9,337 nt of DNA from Gammaproteobacteria bacterium (GCA_026197015.1 JAPHRB010000151.1:1-9337), one strand, 5' to 3'; shown: positions 1-5,810, numbered from the stretch's first letter. The notes: a model not told the origin generated them from the sequence alone. Made by a program: numbers and translations.

Positions 1-494
1 ATTACGACCTGTTGAATTCTTTTATTTATTGTTTCATTTATTTCTGTAGCTGAAAGTTGAATAAAAATATAACCGTATTCACTTTCACGATATTTTAATA
101 TTTCATAAAAAAATAATGAATTATCAACCAGCTCAAACTTTTTCTGCCAATTTTCTGACATTATTGAAATCGCTTCTATGTTTTCCTTTTCATATGAATA
201 TACAGCTTGTTTATTTTTATTATATACAGTTAGAGCCTCAACTTTATTTAACGCTTTTAATCTTGATGTAACATCTGACGCTTTATCAACTTCCCCCGTA
301 GTCACGATAGACACCAAATCTTGAGCGAGTAAATTTCCAAATGTTTTTGCCTCGACCATTAATTCACTCTGCCGATGACTCATTTCCTGATATATCATAA
401 TACCAAAGCTTACGACAATAACAAAAAACGACACCATATAAACAGATAAGGTCAGCTTGTACTTAATTGGCATATTTTTTAAATTTAACGACAT
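1..494 (-). CDS. Membrane sensor protein, N-terminal part only (CHASE8-like periplasmic sensor)
   Basis: The frame stays open from an ATG at 494 to the window edge, giving 164 residues of a longer protein. It begins with a short basic segment and one membrane helix (about residues 15-35, SVYMVSFFVIVVSFGIMIY). An extracytoplasmic region follows, with a long helix (QSELMVEAKTFGNLLAQDL) and a segment reading RLKALNKVEALTVYNKN. This pattern resembles the CHASE8-type periplasmic domain seen at the start of histidine kinases and diguanylate cyclases. The output domain lies outside the window, so kinase versus GGDEF cannot be decided. No Shine-Dalgarno sequence is visible before the ATG, and the ATG at residue 8 is no better. 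It follows the decayed sulfurtransferase gene by 44 nt in the same direction, so the two may once have formed an operon. The sensor call is an inference from residue pattern. Confidence 0.6.
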   Translation of the reverse strand, partial: MSLNLKNMPIKYKLTLSVYMVSFFVIVVSFGIMIYQEMSHRQSELMVEAKTFGNLLAQDLVSIVTTGEVDKASDVTSRLKALNKVEALTVYNKNKQAVYSYEKENIEAISIMSENWQKKFELVDNSLFFYEILKYRESEYGYIFIQLSATEINETINKRIQQVV

Positions 495-538
495 ATTTTA
501 TTTAATTAATTATATTTTTATTTTGATAACGGTAATTT

Positions 539-982
539 TTAATCATTACCCCATTCATGCCATATCCCGTCATGACGAGCCACTTCATGCCCCAACTGCC
601 TTAATATAGTTATTACCGTTATATACAACAATAGTCTGTTCTTTTTTAATGCCTGCGTTACTAAATAATTCATTAATTTGCTTTAAATTATCTAGACTGC
701 CTGTATTCTTTTCATAATTACAGGTATCTTTCATTGAAATGTTACAACTCCTTTATTATGTTTTTTTACAAATTTTTCTTTGCCAGGCACATCTATTATT
801 TTAATATTTGGGTCGTTTTGCTGCTCTACTAACCACTGAATATCAAGCGGCACGGCAGCCGCCTCATTAGCAGAAACATTTAGACTAAAGACAATTAAAA
901 AAGGCGCTATAAAATAACAAAGTGCTTTGAAGACACTTGATTTTGAAAGCAAATCTACTCTCCCTACTTTTGAAAATTTCAC
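539..982 (-). pseudogene. Decayed exported rhodanese-family sulfurtransferase
   Basis: Three consecutive reading frames together give one recognisable rhodanese domain. The first frame (982-731, GTG start) has a signal peptide (hydrophobic run ending SLNVSA) and then IKIIDVPGKEKFVKKHNKG, close to the family pattern IDVR..E...GHI.GA. It stops at 731-733. A second frame (about 740-585) continues with NLKQINELFSNAGIKKEQ and TIVVYNGNN, the strand and loop that normally follow. A third frame ends at 539 with RQLGHEVARHDGIWHEWGND, the typical last helix, strand and D.G...W motif. Reading across needs a one-base frame change near 735 and another shift, probably with a small deletion, near 605-615. 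The loop position that carries the catalytic Cys in active rhodaneses reads N, so the parent may have been an inactive-type domain. The R-to-P change in IDVR and the HNKG in place of HIKG also suggest decay. Sequencing error is the alternative. Confidence 0.72.
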
Positions 983-997
983 TAATCTGAGTATAGA
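970..997 (+). promoter_or_regulatory. Candidate plus-strand promoter
   Basis: TTGAAA at 970-975 and TATAGA at 992-997 are separated by 16 bp, a fair sigma-70 pair. It points away from all annotated genes, towards the plus-strand terminator at 1084-1117. It overlaps the start of the decayed sulfurtransferase gene. The matches are imperfect and the region is AT-rich, so this is only a candidate. Confidence 0.3.
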
Positions 998-1023
998 CTA
1001 TATGTAGACGTCTGAGAGCTGTA

Positions 1024-1039
1024 TGTAATTGAAATTACA
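1024..1039. repeat. Short perfect inverted repeat (possible operator)
   Basis: TGTAATT and AATTACA are perfect 7-bp inverted arms around a 2-bp spacer. The site lies about 40 bp upstream of the GTG start of the decayed sulfurtransferase gene and downstream of the plus-strand promoter candidate. The form fits a dimeric repressor site, but no regulator is identified, and AT-rich palindromes of this size can arise by chance. Confidence 0.3.
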
Positions 1040-1083
1040 GGGGATTAATATTAAGTAAGAATTTTGATAAATCGGCGGAAAGC

Positions 1084-1117
1084 ACCCCTGTATAACCAGT
1101 TATATACAGGGGTTTTT
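1084..1117 (+). terminator. Intrinsic terminator, best oriented for plus-strand transcription
   Basis: ACCCCTGTATA (1084-1094) and TATACAGGGGT (1103-1113) form a perfect 11-bp stem with an 8-nt loop. A T-run (1113-1117, then more AT) follows on the plus strand. In the minus direction the stem is preceded by A residues and followed only by TGCTTTCC. It would therefore terminate plus-strand RNA well and argG mRNA, which ends 38 nt away, only weakly. It may act in both directions. Confidence 0.65.
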
Positions 1118-1154
1118 ATTTTAAAGAATTTGAATATCCGGAAGTAGAACGGAT

Positions 1155-2369
1155 TTATTTGTTACGTTTAGCTGCTATTCTCAAACGCAGGGCATTTAAC
1201 TTAATAAAACCCGCTGCATCTTTTTGATCATAAGCACCACCATCGTCTTCAAATGTGGCAATTTTCTCATCAAATAATGAATCGTTTTCAGAGCGTCGAC
1301 CAACAACAGATACAGCCCCTTTATATAACTTAAGCCGTACTTCACCGTTAACATAGGTTTGAGATTCATCTATCATCTTCTGCATCATTTCACGTTCAGG
1401 ACTCCACCAGTAACCGTTATATATTAACTCGGCATATTTTGGCATTAACGAATCTTTAAGGTGAGCGACTTCACGGTCTAGCGTAAGAGACTCAATAGCA
1501 CGATGCGCTTTCAACATTATAGTGCCACCCGGGGTTTCATAACAACCACGTGATTTCATGCCCACGTAACGGTTTTCAACAATATCCAGGCGACCGATAC
1601 CATTATCTCCACCTACTTTATTCAAGGTCTCTAGTACCGTAGCAGGTGTCATAGCTGTGCCATCAATTGCCACGATATCACCCTTTTCATAGGTTAATTC
1701 AATATAAGTTGCTTTATCTGGGGCGTTTTCAGGTGACACAGACCAGCGCCACATATCATCTTCAGCTTCGGCCCATGGGTCTTCAAGAATATCCCCCTCA
1801 TATGAAATATGCAGTAGATTAGCGTCCATTGAATAAGGTGATTTTTTCTTGTTTTTCGCGAAATCAACCTCTATACCATGTTCTTCTGCATAATTCATCA
1901 AAGACTCACGCGAGCTCAAATCCCATTCACGCCAGGGCGCAATTACCTGGACGCCCGGTTTTAATGCATATGCACCTAACTCAAAACGAACCTGATCATT
2001 ACCTTTACCCGTTGCGCCATGTGATATAGCGTCAGCGCCAGTCTCATTAGCAATTTCAATTAAACGTTTAGCAATTAATGGCCGCGCAATAGACGTGCCT
2101 AATAGATATTCACCTTCATAAATAGCATTAGCACGAAACATAGGAAAAACATAATCACGCACAAACTCTTCGCGTAAATCTTCAATGTAGATTTCCTTGA
2201 TACCCATCGCTTTAGCTTTAGCACGCGCCGGCTCTACCTCTTCGCCCTGGCCGATATCAGCGGTAAATGTCACTACTTCACAATCGTAGGTATCTTCCAG
2301 CCATTTAAGAATAATGGATGTATCAAGACCGCCTGAATAGGCTAAAACGACTTTATTTACCTTGGACAT
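1155..2369 (-). CDS. argG: Argininosuccinate synthase
   Basis: This enzyme joins citrulline and aspartate with ATP to form argininosuccinate, the penultimate step of arginine synthesis, in the cytoplasm. The N-type ATP pyrophosphatase loop AYSGGLDTS is at residues 10-18. The family segment SHGATGKGNDQVRFE is present, as are SPYSMDANLLH and the C-terminal LNALRLRIAAKR. At 404 residues the protein has the usual length of the family and looks intact. I chose the ATG at 2369 over the in-frame GTG at 2384. GGAG lies five bases before the ATG, the alternative adds an atypical MRGAD, and MSKVNKVVLAYSGG is the normal start of this family. A TATAAT box lies about 30 bp upstream. motY is the upstream neighbour in the same direction, as in Pseudomonas aeruginosa, but the promoter suggests argG is transcribed separately. 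I see no clear ArgR box. Confidence 0.97.
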   Translation of the reverse strand: MSKVNKVVLAYSGGLDTSIILKWLEDTYDCEVVTFTADIGQGEEVEPARAKAKAMGIKEIYIEDLREEFVRDYVFPMFRANAIYEGEYLLGTSIARPLIAKRLIEIANETGADAISHGATGKGNDQVRFELGAYALKPGVQVIAPWREWDLSSRESLMNYAEEHGIEVDFAKNKKKSPYSMDANLLHISYEGDILEDPWAEAEDDMWRWSVSPENAPDKATYIELTYEKGDIVAIDGTAMTPATVLETLNKVGGDNGIGRLDIVENRYVGMKSRGCYETPGGTIMLKAHRAIESLTLDREVAHLKDSLMPKYAELIYNGYWWSPEREMMQKMIDESQTYVNGEVRLKLYKGAVSVVGRRSENDSLFDEKIATFEDDGGAYDQKDAAGFIKLNALRLRIAAKRNK

Positions 2370-2399
2370 ATCTGCTCCGCGCACTTTAAAAGGGCTGGC

Positions 2400-2405
2400 A
2401 TTATA
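2400..2405 (-). promoter_or_regulatory. -10 box of the argG promoter
   Basis: The minus strand reads TATAAT, a perfect -10 hexamer, 30 bp before the argG ATG. This would give a leader of roughly 20-25 nt that includes the GGAG ribosome-binding site. No good -35 hexamer is found at 16-18 bp, so the promoter may depend on an activator or on other contacts. Confidence 0.5.
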
Positions 2406-2497
2406 CCGTAGGAAAGACTTCCGTGGGGGGCTTTTGACGCTTTTTTCTGTTGAATTTAAGGGTACAAACCGGCGTTATTCTTTTTGCTCATTCTCTA

Positions 2498-3385
2498 TTA
2501 ATCACTATCATGTTTAATAAATACATCAACCCGCCGGTTATTCATACGGCCTCGAGAGCTTCGGTTACTTGCTAAGGGTCTGCTTTCACCAAGCGCCAGT
2601 TGACTAATTTGCGTTTCAGACACGCCTTTCGAAACCAGATATTTCTCAACTGAAGCGTTTCGACGTGAAGACAGTTTTTTATTATAAATACGCCGGCCTC
2701 GTCCATCTGCATGGCCTTTTAACTGAATTTTCATATCCTTATCAATACGTGCAAATAAGGCAATCTCCCTGAGTTTGTCTTTCTCCTGTTTACTTAAGCT
2801 GGATTTATCAGTATCAAAATATAAAGCGGTATCCTTAACCTGATCAGAGCCGTAATCAAGCGCATTACTAATACAAATAGTAAAATCATCATAATACTGA
2901 TGGAATCTTACCGACGACACAGAAACGTATACATCATCCTCAAACCCAGCCCAGTCTTTATAATGGAAAGTCGGGTGTCGACCCGCCAGCAGCTCATATA
3001 ACATTCGATAGGCAAGGTCACCGCCTATATAAAATGGCATATTACCTTTTGATATAGTCAATTGAGCCAGCTCTTTTTCTTCAGGTTCTCGCCAGAAAGG
3101 CGCAAATGAATACAAACTAGCCACACTATTTCGTCTTGCCGCCTCTCTTGAATGCAACTGAAAAGCCAGCTCACCGCCCGATGAATATACAAACCGCCCC
3201 TGACCATAGTGATCAATGTCATGAATCAATTCGCATTGAATAGGACTACTGTGTACATGCCAGCTAGAATCAGCTACAGGCGCCTGATAACGCTGCGCGG
3301 CGTGCAGGCTGAATGAATGAATCAAAAACAGCAAAGTGATTAATAATAGAGACCTGAATATATCATTATTGGGCATATTAGACAT
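2498..3385 (-). CDS. motY: MotY-family flagellar stator-associated protein, OmpA-like C-terminus
   Basis: MotY anchors the flagellar stator units around the motor by binding peptidoglycan, and acts in the periplasm. The 295-residue length matches known MotY proteins. Residues 11-30 form a signal peptide core, with likely cleavage near HAA/QRY. The N-terminal domain (about 31-180) has family-like features: RYQAPVADSSW, two cysteines (C51 and C171) spaced like the disulfide pair reported in Vibrio MotY, HPTFHYKDW and the VSSVRFHQYY segment. The C-terminal OmpA-like domain (about 184-291) contains LKGHADGRG and LSSRRNASV, the peptidoglycan-binding signature, and ends in NNRRVDVFI. The argG neighbourhood is shared with P. 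aeruginosa and supports motY over a generic OmpA-family lipoprotein. The start is uncertain. There is no clear Shine-Dalgarno before 3385, and a sigma-28-like promoter overlaps that codon. The ATG at 3376 is an alternative. Confidence 0.88.
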   Translation of the reverse strand: MSNMPNNDIFRSLLLITLLFLIHSFSLHAAQRYQAPVADSSWHVHSSPIQCELIHDIDHYGQGRFVYSSGGELAFQLHSREAARRNSVASLYSFAPFWREPEEKELAQLTISKGNMPFYIGGDLAYRMLYELLAGRHPTFHYKDWAGFEDDVYVSVSSVRFHQYYDDFTICISNALDYGSDQVKDTALYFDTDKSSLSKQEKDKLREIALFARIDKDMKIQLKGHADGRGRRIYNKKLSSRRNASVEKYLVSKGVSETQISQLALGESRPLASNRSSRGRMNNRRVDVFIKHDSD

Positions 3386-3410
3386 AGCGTCAGATATCTG
3401 GAAAACTTTA
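3384..3410 (-). promoter_or_regulatory. Candidate sigma-28 (FliA) promoter of motY
   Basis: The minus strand reads TAAAGTTT (3410-3403), identical to the enterobacterial sigma-28 -35 element. It is followed by exactly 11 bp and then GACGCTAT, which matches five of eight positions of GCCGATAA. motX and motY are reported members of the sigma-28 class in Vibrio. The -10 element overlaps the first possible ATG, so transcription from here would require a later start codon. Confidence 0.45.
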
Positions 3411-3423
3411 ATGAATTGATTTA

Positions 3424-3439
3424 TGACTACCGTTAGTCA
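3424..3439. repeat. Short perfect inverted repeat upstream of motY
   Basis: TGACTA and TAGTCA form a 6-bp perfect palindrome with a 4-nt CCGT spacer. It sits just upstream of the candidate motY promoter and just beyond the end of the 216-nt structured element. It could be an operator, or a hairpin ending a minus-strand transcript of that element, but no T-run follows. Confidence 0.25.
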
Positions 3440-3461
3440 GAGCCAACATTTTACAGAGTTG

Positions 3462-3677
3462 TAAACTGGTGAGGATATGCACTGTTTAGGTACATACCCC
3501 TCGAGGAAAGAGCATCTTTCCCGCTCTGTCCCCTGTTTTGATGCCATCAAGAGTTTTACGGAGCCTGCTCCCTACACTAACAGCTCTTGGTGGTATGGGT
3601 TAAGAGGACAGGACTCAAAAAGCGAGACCTTTCCCCGATAGGGATGAGCCTAAACAGGGTAAGGCTTCACCAGTTTA
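3462..3677. ncRNA. 216-nt rod-folding element: unidentified structured RNA or small inverted-repeat element
   Basis: The two ends are perfect 11-bp inverted repeats, TAAACTGGTGA (3462-3472) and TCACCAGTTTA (3667-3677). Further helices nest inside: 3482-3490 with 3649-3657 (9 bp perfect), 3497-3499 with 3641-3643, 3501-3503 with 3636-3638, and 3505-3510 with 3629-3634. Then come 3526-3531 with 3606-3611 and 3541-3553 with 3584-3596 (13 bp with wobbles). The tip carries a GGAG/CTCC hairpin at 3560-3571. Between the outer and inner halves is a roughly symmetrical open region (3511-3525 and 3612-3628). The whole therefore forms a rod with a central bubble, the general shape of 6S RNA, but I find none of the 6S sequence signatures. 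The ends start and finish with TA, so a miniature element inserted at TA is an alternative. The transcribed strand cannot be decided. Confidence 0.5.
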
Positions 3678-3699
3678 GCAATCTGAAAAAGTCGCGATA

Positions 3700-3721
3700 G
3701 TGTCTTACCCGATTCAGACAC
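3700..3721 (-). terminator. Hairpin after greB, possible weak terminator
   Basis: On the minus strand GTGTCT and AGACAC pair around a 10-nt loop just after the greB stop. A T5 run is present, but only after another nine bases (TATCGCGAC), so this is not a canonical intrinsic terminator. The hairpin could instead be part of the leader of a minus-strand transcript of the 216-nt element. Confidence 0.3.
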
Positions 3722-3725
3722 AGCA

Positions 3726-4229
3726 TCAAAAAGACTGGTACTGCACACGATTAATATAATAATTGATCACTCCTCCAGGCGTTTTAATCGTCACATCATC
3801 GCCCTCAAGTTTTTTCATTAATGCCTTAGCCACGGGTGAATCCATACTAATAAACCCCCTTTCGGAGTCAAACTCATCAGGACCAACAATTCTATATTGA
3901 ATTAGAGCCCCTTCATCGTCCTCTAGCTCAACCCAGGCACCAAAAAATATCTGATCAGTTTTTTTAGGTGTTTCACTGACAACTTTTACTTCATCAACCC
4001 GTTTTGATAAAAACCGAACTCGACGATCTATCTCACCTAACTCTTTTTTTCTATAAATATACTCGGCATTTTCAGAACGATCACCTTCTGCTGCCGCAGT
4101 TGATAATGCTTTTACAACCAGGGGGCGGCGTTTGTTCCACAGGTAATCCATCTCCTTCTCAAGCGCTGCCATACCTTCAGCAGTGATATAGGGAGAGCCT
4201 TTTTTGGCCGGTGGTCTGTATCTACCCAT
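3726..4229 (-). CDS. greB: Transcription elongation factor GreB
   Basis: Gre factors enter the RNA polymerase secondary channel and trigger cleavage of the backtracked RNA 3' end. The N-terminal coiled coil (about residues 14-85) contains YLWNKRRP and GDRSENAEY at residues 49-57. D50 and E53 of that motif match the acidic tip residues of E. coli GreB. The C-terminal domain contains VFFGAWVE-like IFFGAWVELEDD, YRIVGPDEFD and ISMDSPVAKALMKK, which are GreB-type rather than GreA-type. From the ATG at 4229 the length is 167 residues, with a basic MGRYRPPAKKG leader seen in many GreB proteins. I rejected the longer in-frame start at 4304, because its extra 25 residues are simply a translation of the intergenic repeat at 4261-4360. 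No strong Shine-Dalgarno is visible. It lies downstream of the phoH terminator, so it should have its own promoter, within or just after the repeat. Confidence 0.95.
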   Translation of the reverse strand: MGRYRPPAKKGSPYITAEGMAALEKEMDYLWNKRRPLVVKALSTAAAEGDRSENAEYIYRKKELGEIDRRVRFLSKRVDEVKVVSETPKKTDQIFFGAWVELEDDEGALIQYRIVGPDEFDSERGFISMDSPVAKALMKKLEGDDVTIKTPGGVINYYINRVQYQSF

Positions 4230-4260
4230 AATGAAATTAACTTTTTTAAATTTACTTTTA

Positions 4261-4360
4261 CCACGGAGACACAGAGGACACGGAGTCAGATTATTATCAG
4301 GCACTATACGCGCCTGATAATAATATTATGTTGTTCTCTGCGCCCTCTGCGTCTCTGTGG
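4261..4360. repeat. Nested inverted-repeat element (CGCAGAG-type dispersed repeat)
   Basis: The outer arms are 4261-4285 and 4336-4360. They are 25 nt each and match in inverted orientation at 20 positions, with the mismatches all transitions. They are built of GGAGAC/CAGAGG-like units. An inner perfect 13-bp arm pair, ATTATTATCAGGC (4290-4302) and its complement (4312-4324), encloses a 9-nt loop. The whole can fold into a single 100-nt hairpin. Related outer-arm sequence occurs again at 5625-5768. Intergenic repeats with this kind of CGCAGAGACGCAGAG sequence are familiar in many bacterial genomes, so it is probably a non-autonomous dispersed repeat. It forms the region upstream of greB, and TATAGT in its loop could even serve as a -10 box. 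Confidence 0.75.
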
Positions 4361-4361
4361 C

Positions 4362-4386
4362 AAAAAAAAGGACGCAAAATGCGTCC
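4362..4386 (-). terminator. Intrinsic terminator of phoH
   Basis: On the minus strand GGACGCA (4386-4380) and TGCGTCC (4376-4370) form a perfect 7-bp stem with a 3-nt loop, followed at once by eight T residues (4369-4362). It begins about 40 nt after the phoH stop codon. It directly abuts the repeat element, which may have inserted just beyond it. Confidence 0.9.
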
Positions 4387-4424
4387 CACAATTATATTAC
4401 CACTTTTAGATTATACGATATTAG

Positions 4425-5177
4425 TTATTTTTCATAACATTCAATAATATCTTTCACCAGGCCACTACGCACAATATCATCATGCTCAAATGTATGAACA
4501 TAAACCGAGTTAAGATGCCCCAATCGGTTAATCGCATCCTGTAATCCTGACTGGTTACCAATATCCGATTGACGAATATCACCATTCACAACTACGCGAC
4601 AGTTTTCACCGATTCGAGTTAAAAACATTTTCAACTGTGCTTTAGTACAATTTTGAGCTTCGTCTAATACAACAAAAGCATCATTAAATGTTTTACCTCT
4701 TAAATATGCTAGCGGTGAAACAACGATGCGATCATTTTTTAAACCACATTCAACGGCTCCTTTACCTAAACGATCATTTAAACAATCACGAAACGCATCA
4801 AAATAAGGATCAAATTTCTCATGTAAATCACCGGGCAAGAACCCCATATTCTCTCCTGCCTCAACTGCTGGGCGAGTAATGATTATTTTTTCAATTCGTC
4901 GTGCTTCTAGCTCTTCTGCTGCAATAGCACCTGCCACATAACTTTTTCCGGTACCAGCAGGCCCCGTTCCAAAAGTTAATTTATGGGATTTTATTGCGGT
5001 GATGTAGTGCCCCTGAGACAAGGTCTTTGCCTGAAGTGGTGGCGCGGCTTTTGCTGTGATGCTTTTTGTTTCGATAAATGAGTTGCGTGATTTGATATCA
5101 ACAACAACCGATGGGTTAGAGATACGTTTTCTTGCTTGTTTCGCAGCTCTTTTTTGTGAAGCTGAACGTCTTGCCAT
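4425..5177 (-). CDS. phoH: PhoH-family P-loop ATPase
   Basis: PhoH proteins are cytoplasmic ATPases of the helicase-like P-loop class. Their cellular role is unsettled, though RNA metabolism is often suggested. In order, the 250-residue protein shows a very basic N-terminus (residues 1-20, MARRSASQKRAAKQARKR), then a Walker A loop GPAGTGKS at 72-79. Next come IIITRPAVEAGENMGFLPGD at about 98-117 and a Walker B strand with VVLDEAQN at 169-176. GDIRQSD at 199-205 and the C-terminal FEHDDIVRSGLVKDII complete the family pattern. All expected motifs are intact, and it resembles the short E. coli PhoH type rather than the longer PhoL/YbeZ type. The ATG at 5177 is supported by AAGGTG about five bases upstream. 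It appears monocistronic, with a good promoter at 5305-5333 and a strong terminator at 4362-4386. I see no Pho box, so phosphate control is not supported here. Confidence 0.92.
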   Translation of the reverse strand: MARRSASQKRAAKQARKRISNPSVVVDIKSRNSFIETKSITAKAAPPLQAKTLSQGHYITAIKSHKLTFGTGPAGTGKSYVAGAIAAEELEARRIEKIIITRPAVEAGENMGFLPGDLHEKFDPYFDAFRDCLNDRLGKGAVECGLKNDRIVVSPLAYLRGKTFNDAFVVLDEAQNCTKAQLKMFLTRIGENCRVVVNGDIRQSDIGNQSGLQDAINRLGHLNSVYVHTFEHDDIVRSGLVKDIIECYEK

Positions 5178-5266
5178 ATGGCACCTTTTGATTTAGTTAA
5201 AAAATGCAAATCAGTAATACTGTTTGTCAATAAACTATTTTCCAGGTTTCTATATAGATTTAGCTA

Positions 5267-5277
5267 GATCACCTCCT
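5267..5277 (-). promoter_or_regulatory. Orphan anti-Shine-Dalgarno match in the phoH leader
   Basis: The minus strand reads AGGAGGTGATC, an 11-base perfect match to the complement of the 16S rRNA 3' tail. It lies 90 bases before the phoH start, inside the leader predicted from the promoter at 5305-5333. No usable start codon follows at normal spacing: the only GTG within it is followed by ATC and then a stop. It might act as a ribosome standby or regulatory site, or mark a lost leader peptide. Confidence 0.5.
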
Positions 5278-5304
5278 CAGGTTAAATACTTTTAATTAAC
5301 TAAT

Positions 5305-5333
5305 TTTATAGTGGATCTATATTAACAGGTCAA
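5305..5333 (-). promoter_or_regulatory. phoH promoter (sigma-70 type)
   Basis: The minus strand reads TTGACC (5333-5328), a 17-bp spacer, then TATAAA (5310-5305). Transcription would begin near 5298 and give a leader of about 120 nt before the phoH ATG. A second TTGACA lies at 5230-5225 but has no good -10 partner. Confidence 0.65.
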
Positions 5334-5521
5334 GAAAAAATCCAATAAAAAACAATATTTTAATAAAATCGTCACATATTAAAACAAATACCTTTACTTC
5401 ATTTTTGTGTGGTGCTATTTTGGGGATTCGCTGTCAGTAAAAAGCTTCTTTTTTACATCATATTTTTCCCGCAGTTTTTCAGACTTTTATTCAAAAAAAC
5501 ACATAATTTTAATGCAAAAAT
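5334..5521. other. AT-rich intergenic stretch, nothing recognised
   Basis: This part of the 633-bp gap between phoH and the next gene is strongly AT-rich, with many A and T runs. I find no convincing reading frame on either strand, no tRNA-like fold and no strong terminator. The only local structure is GTAAAAAG facing CTTTTTTAC near 5438-5456, a weak AT hairpin. Confidence 0.5.
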
Positions 5522-5590
5522 ACAGAGCCGCTGAAAAAACCTTATTACTTAACAAGATTTTTTAAAATTTTAAACTGTCAGACTTGACTA
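5522..5590. repeat. Degenerate repeat, copy A
   Basis: This stretch matches 5636-5716 in direct orientation. Both run ACAGAG..C.C.GA.AAAA, then CTTAACAAGA, TTTTTTAAAATTTT and a CTGTCAGACTT/CTGACAGGCTT end, about 115 bp apart. The copies differ by several substitutions and small indels. Copy A lacks the clear CGCAGAG flanking arms of copy B, so it looks older or truncated. Confidence 0.6.
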
Positions 5591-5624
5591 TAAAAACATC
5601 TTTAAATATGAGTACATAACTTTT

Positions 5625-5768
5625 GACGCAGAGGCACAGAGTCACCGAGAAAAACATTTAATTTCTTAACAAGAATTTTTTAAAATTTTGAATCTTAATC
5701 TGACAGGCTTTACTTGAGAATCATTGCGAATAAAAATAATAAACTTTGCGTCTCCGCGCCTCTGCGTC
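5625..5768. repeat. Dispersed inverted-repeat element, copy B
   Basis: The outer arms GACGCAGAGGCACAGAG... (from 5625) and ...CGCGCCTCTGCGTC (5747-5768) are imperfect inverted repeats, matching at 18 of 22 positions. They resemble the arms of the element at 4261-4360. The interior holds TTCTT-AAC-AAGAA (5663-5675) followed by six T residues, a small hairpin with a T-run on the plus strand. The interior also matches copy A at 5522-5590. This looks like a non-autonomous dispersed repeat with no coding capacity. Confidence 0.7.
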
Positions 5769-5810
5769 AATATTTTTAAGTTTTAACTGAAGTTTTCAAT
5801 ATGAAATTAT

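Noticed and set aside
2370..2384. GTG start for argG five codons earlier
   Set aside because: The GGAG ribosome-binding site lies inside this extension, correctly spaced for the ATG at 2369.
3462..3677. Identification of the element as 6S RNA, an integron attC site or a retron RNA
   Set aside because: The shape is 6S-like but the conserved 6S sequences and neighbour are absent. It is too long and lacks the core sites for attC, and no reverse transcriptase is nearby.
4230..4304. Longer greB start giving 25 extra N-terminal residues
   Set aside because: The extra residues (such as PCPLCLRG) are a translation of the inverted-repeat arm, and the family start MGRYRPPAKKG follows it.
4991..5230. 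Minus-strand reading frame with a TTG start overlapping the phoH N-terminus
   Set aside because: It overlaps the strongly supported phoH frame, has no ribosome-binding site at proper distance from its TTG (the strong one is about 37 bases away), and encodes no recognisable domain.
5522..5768. A CRISPR array in the repeat-rich gap
   Set aside because: There are only two degenerate copies of unequal length about 115 bp apart, with no uniform short repeats or spacers and no cas genes.
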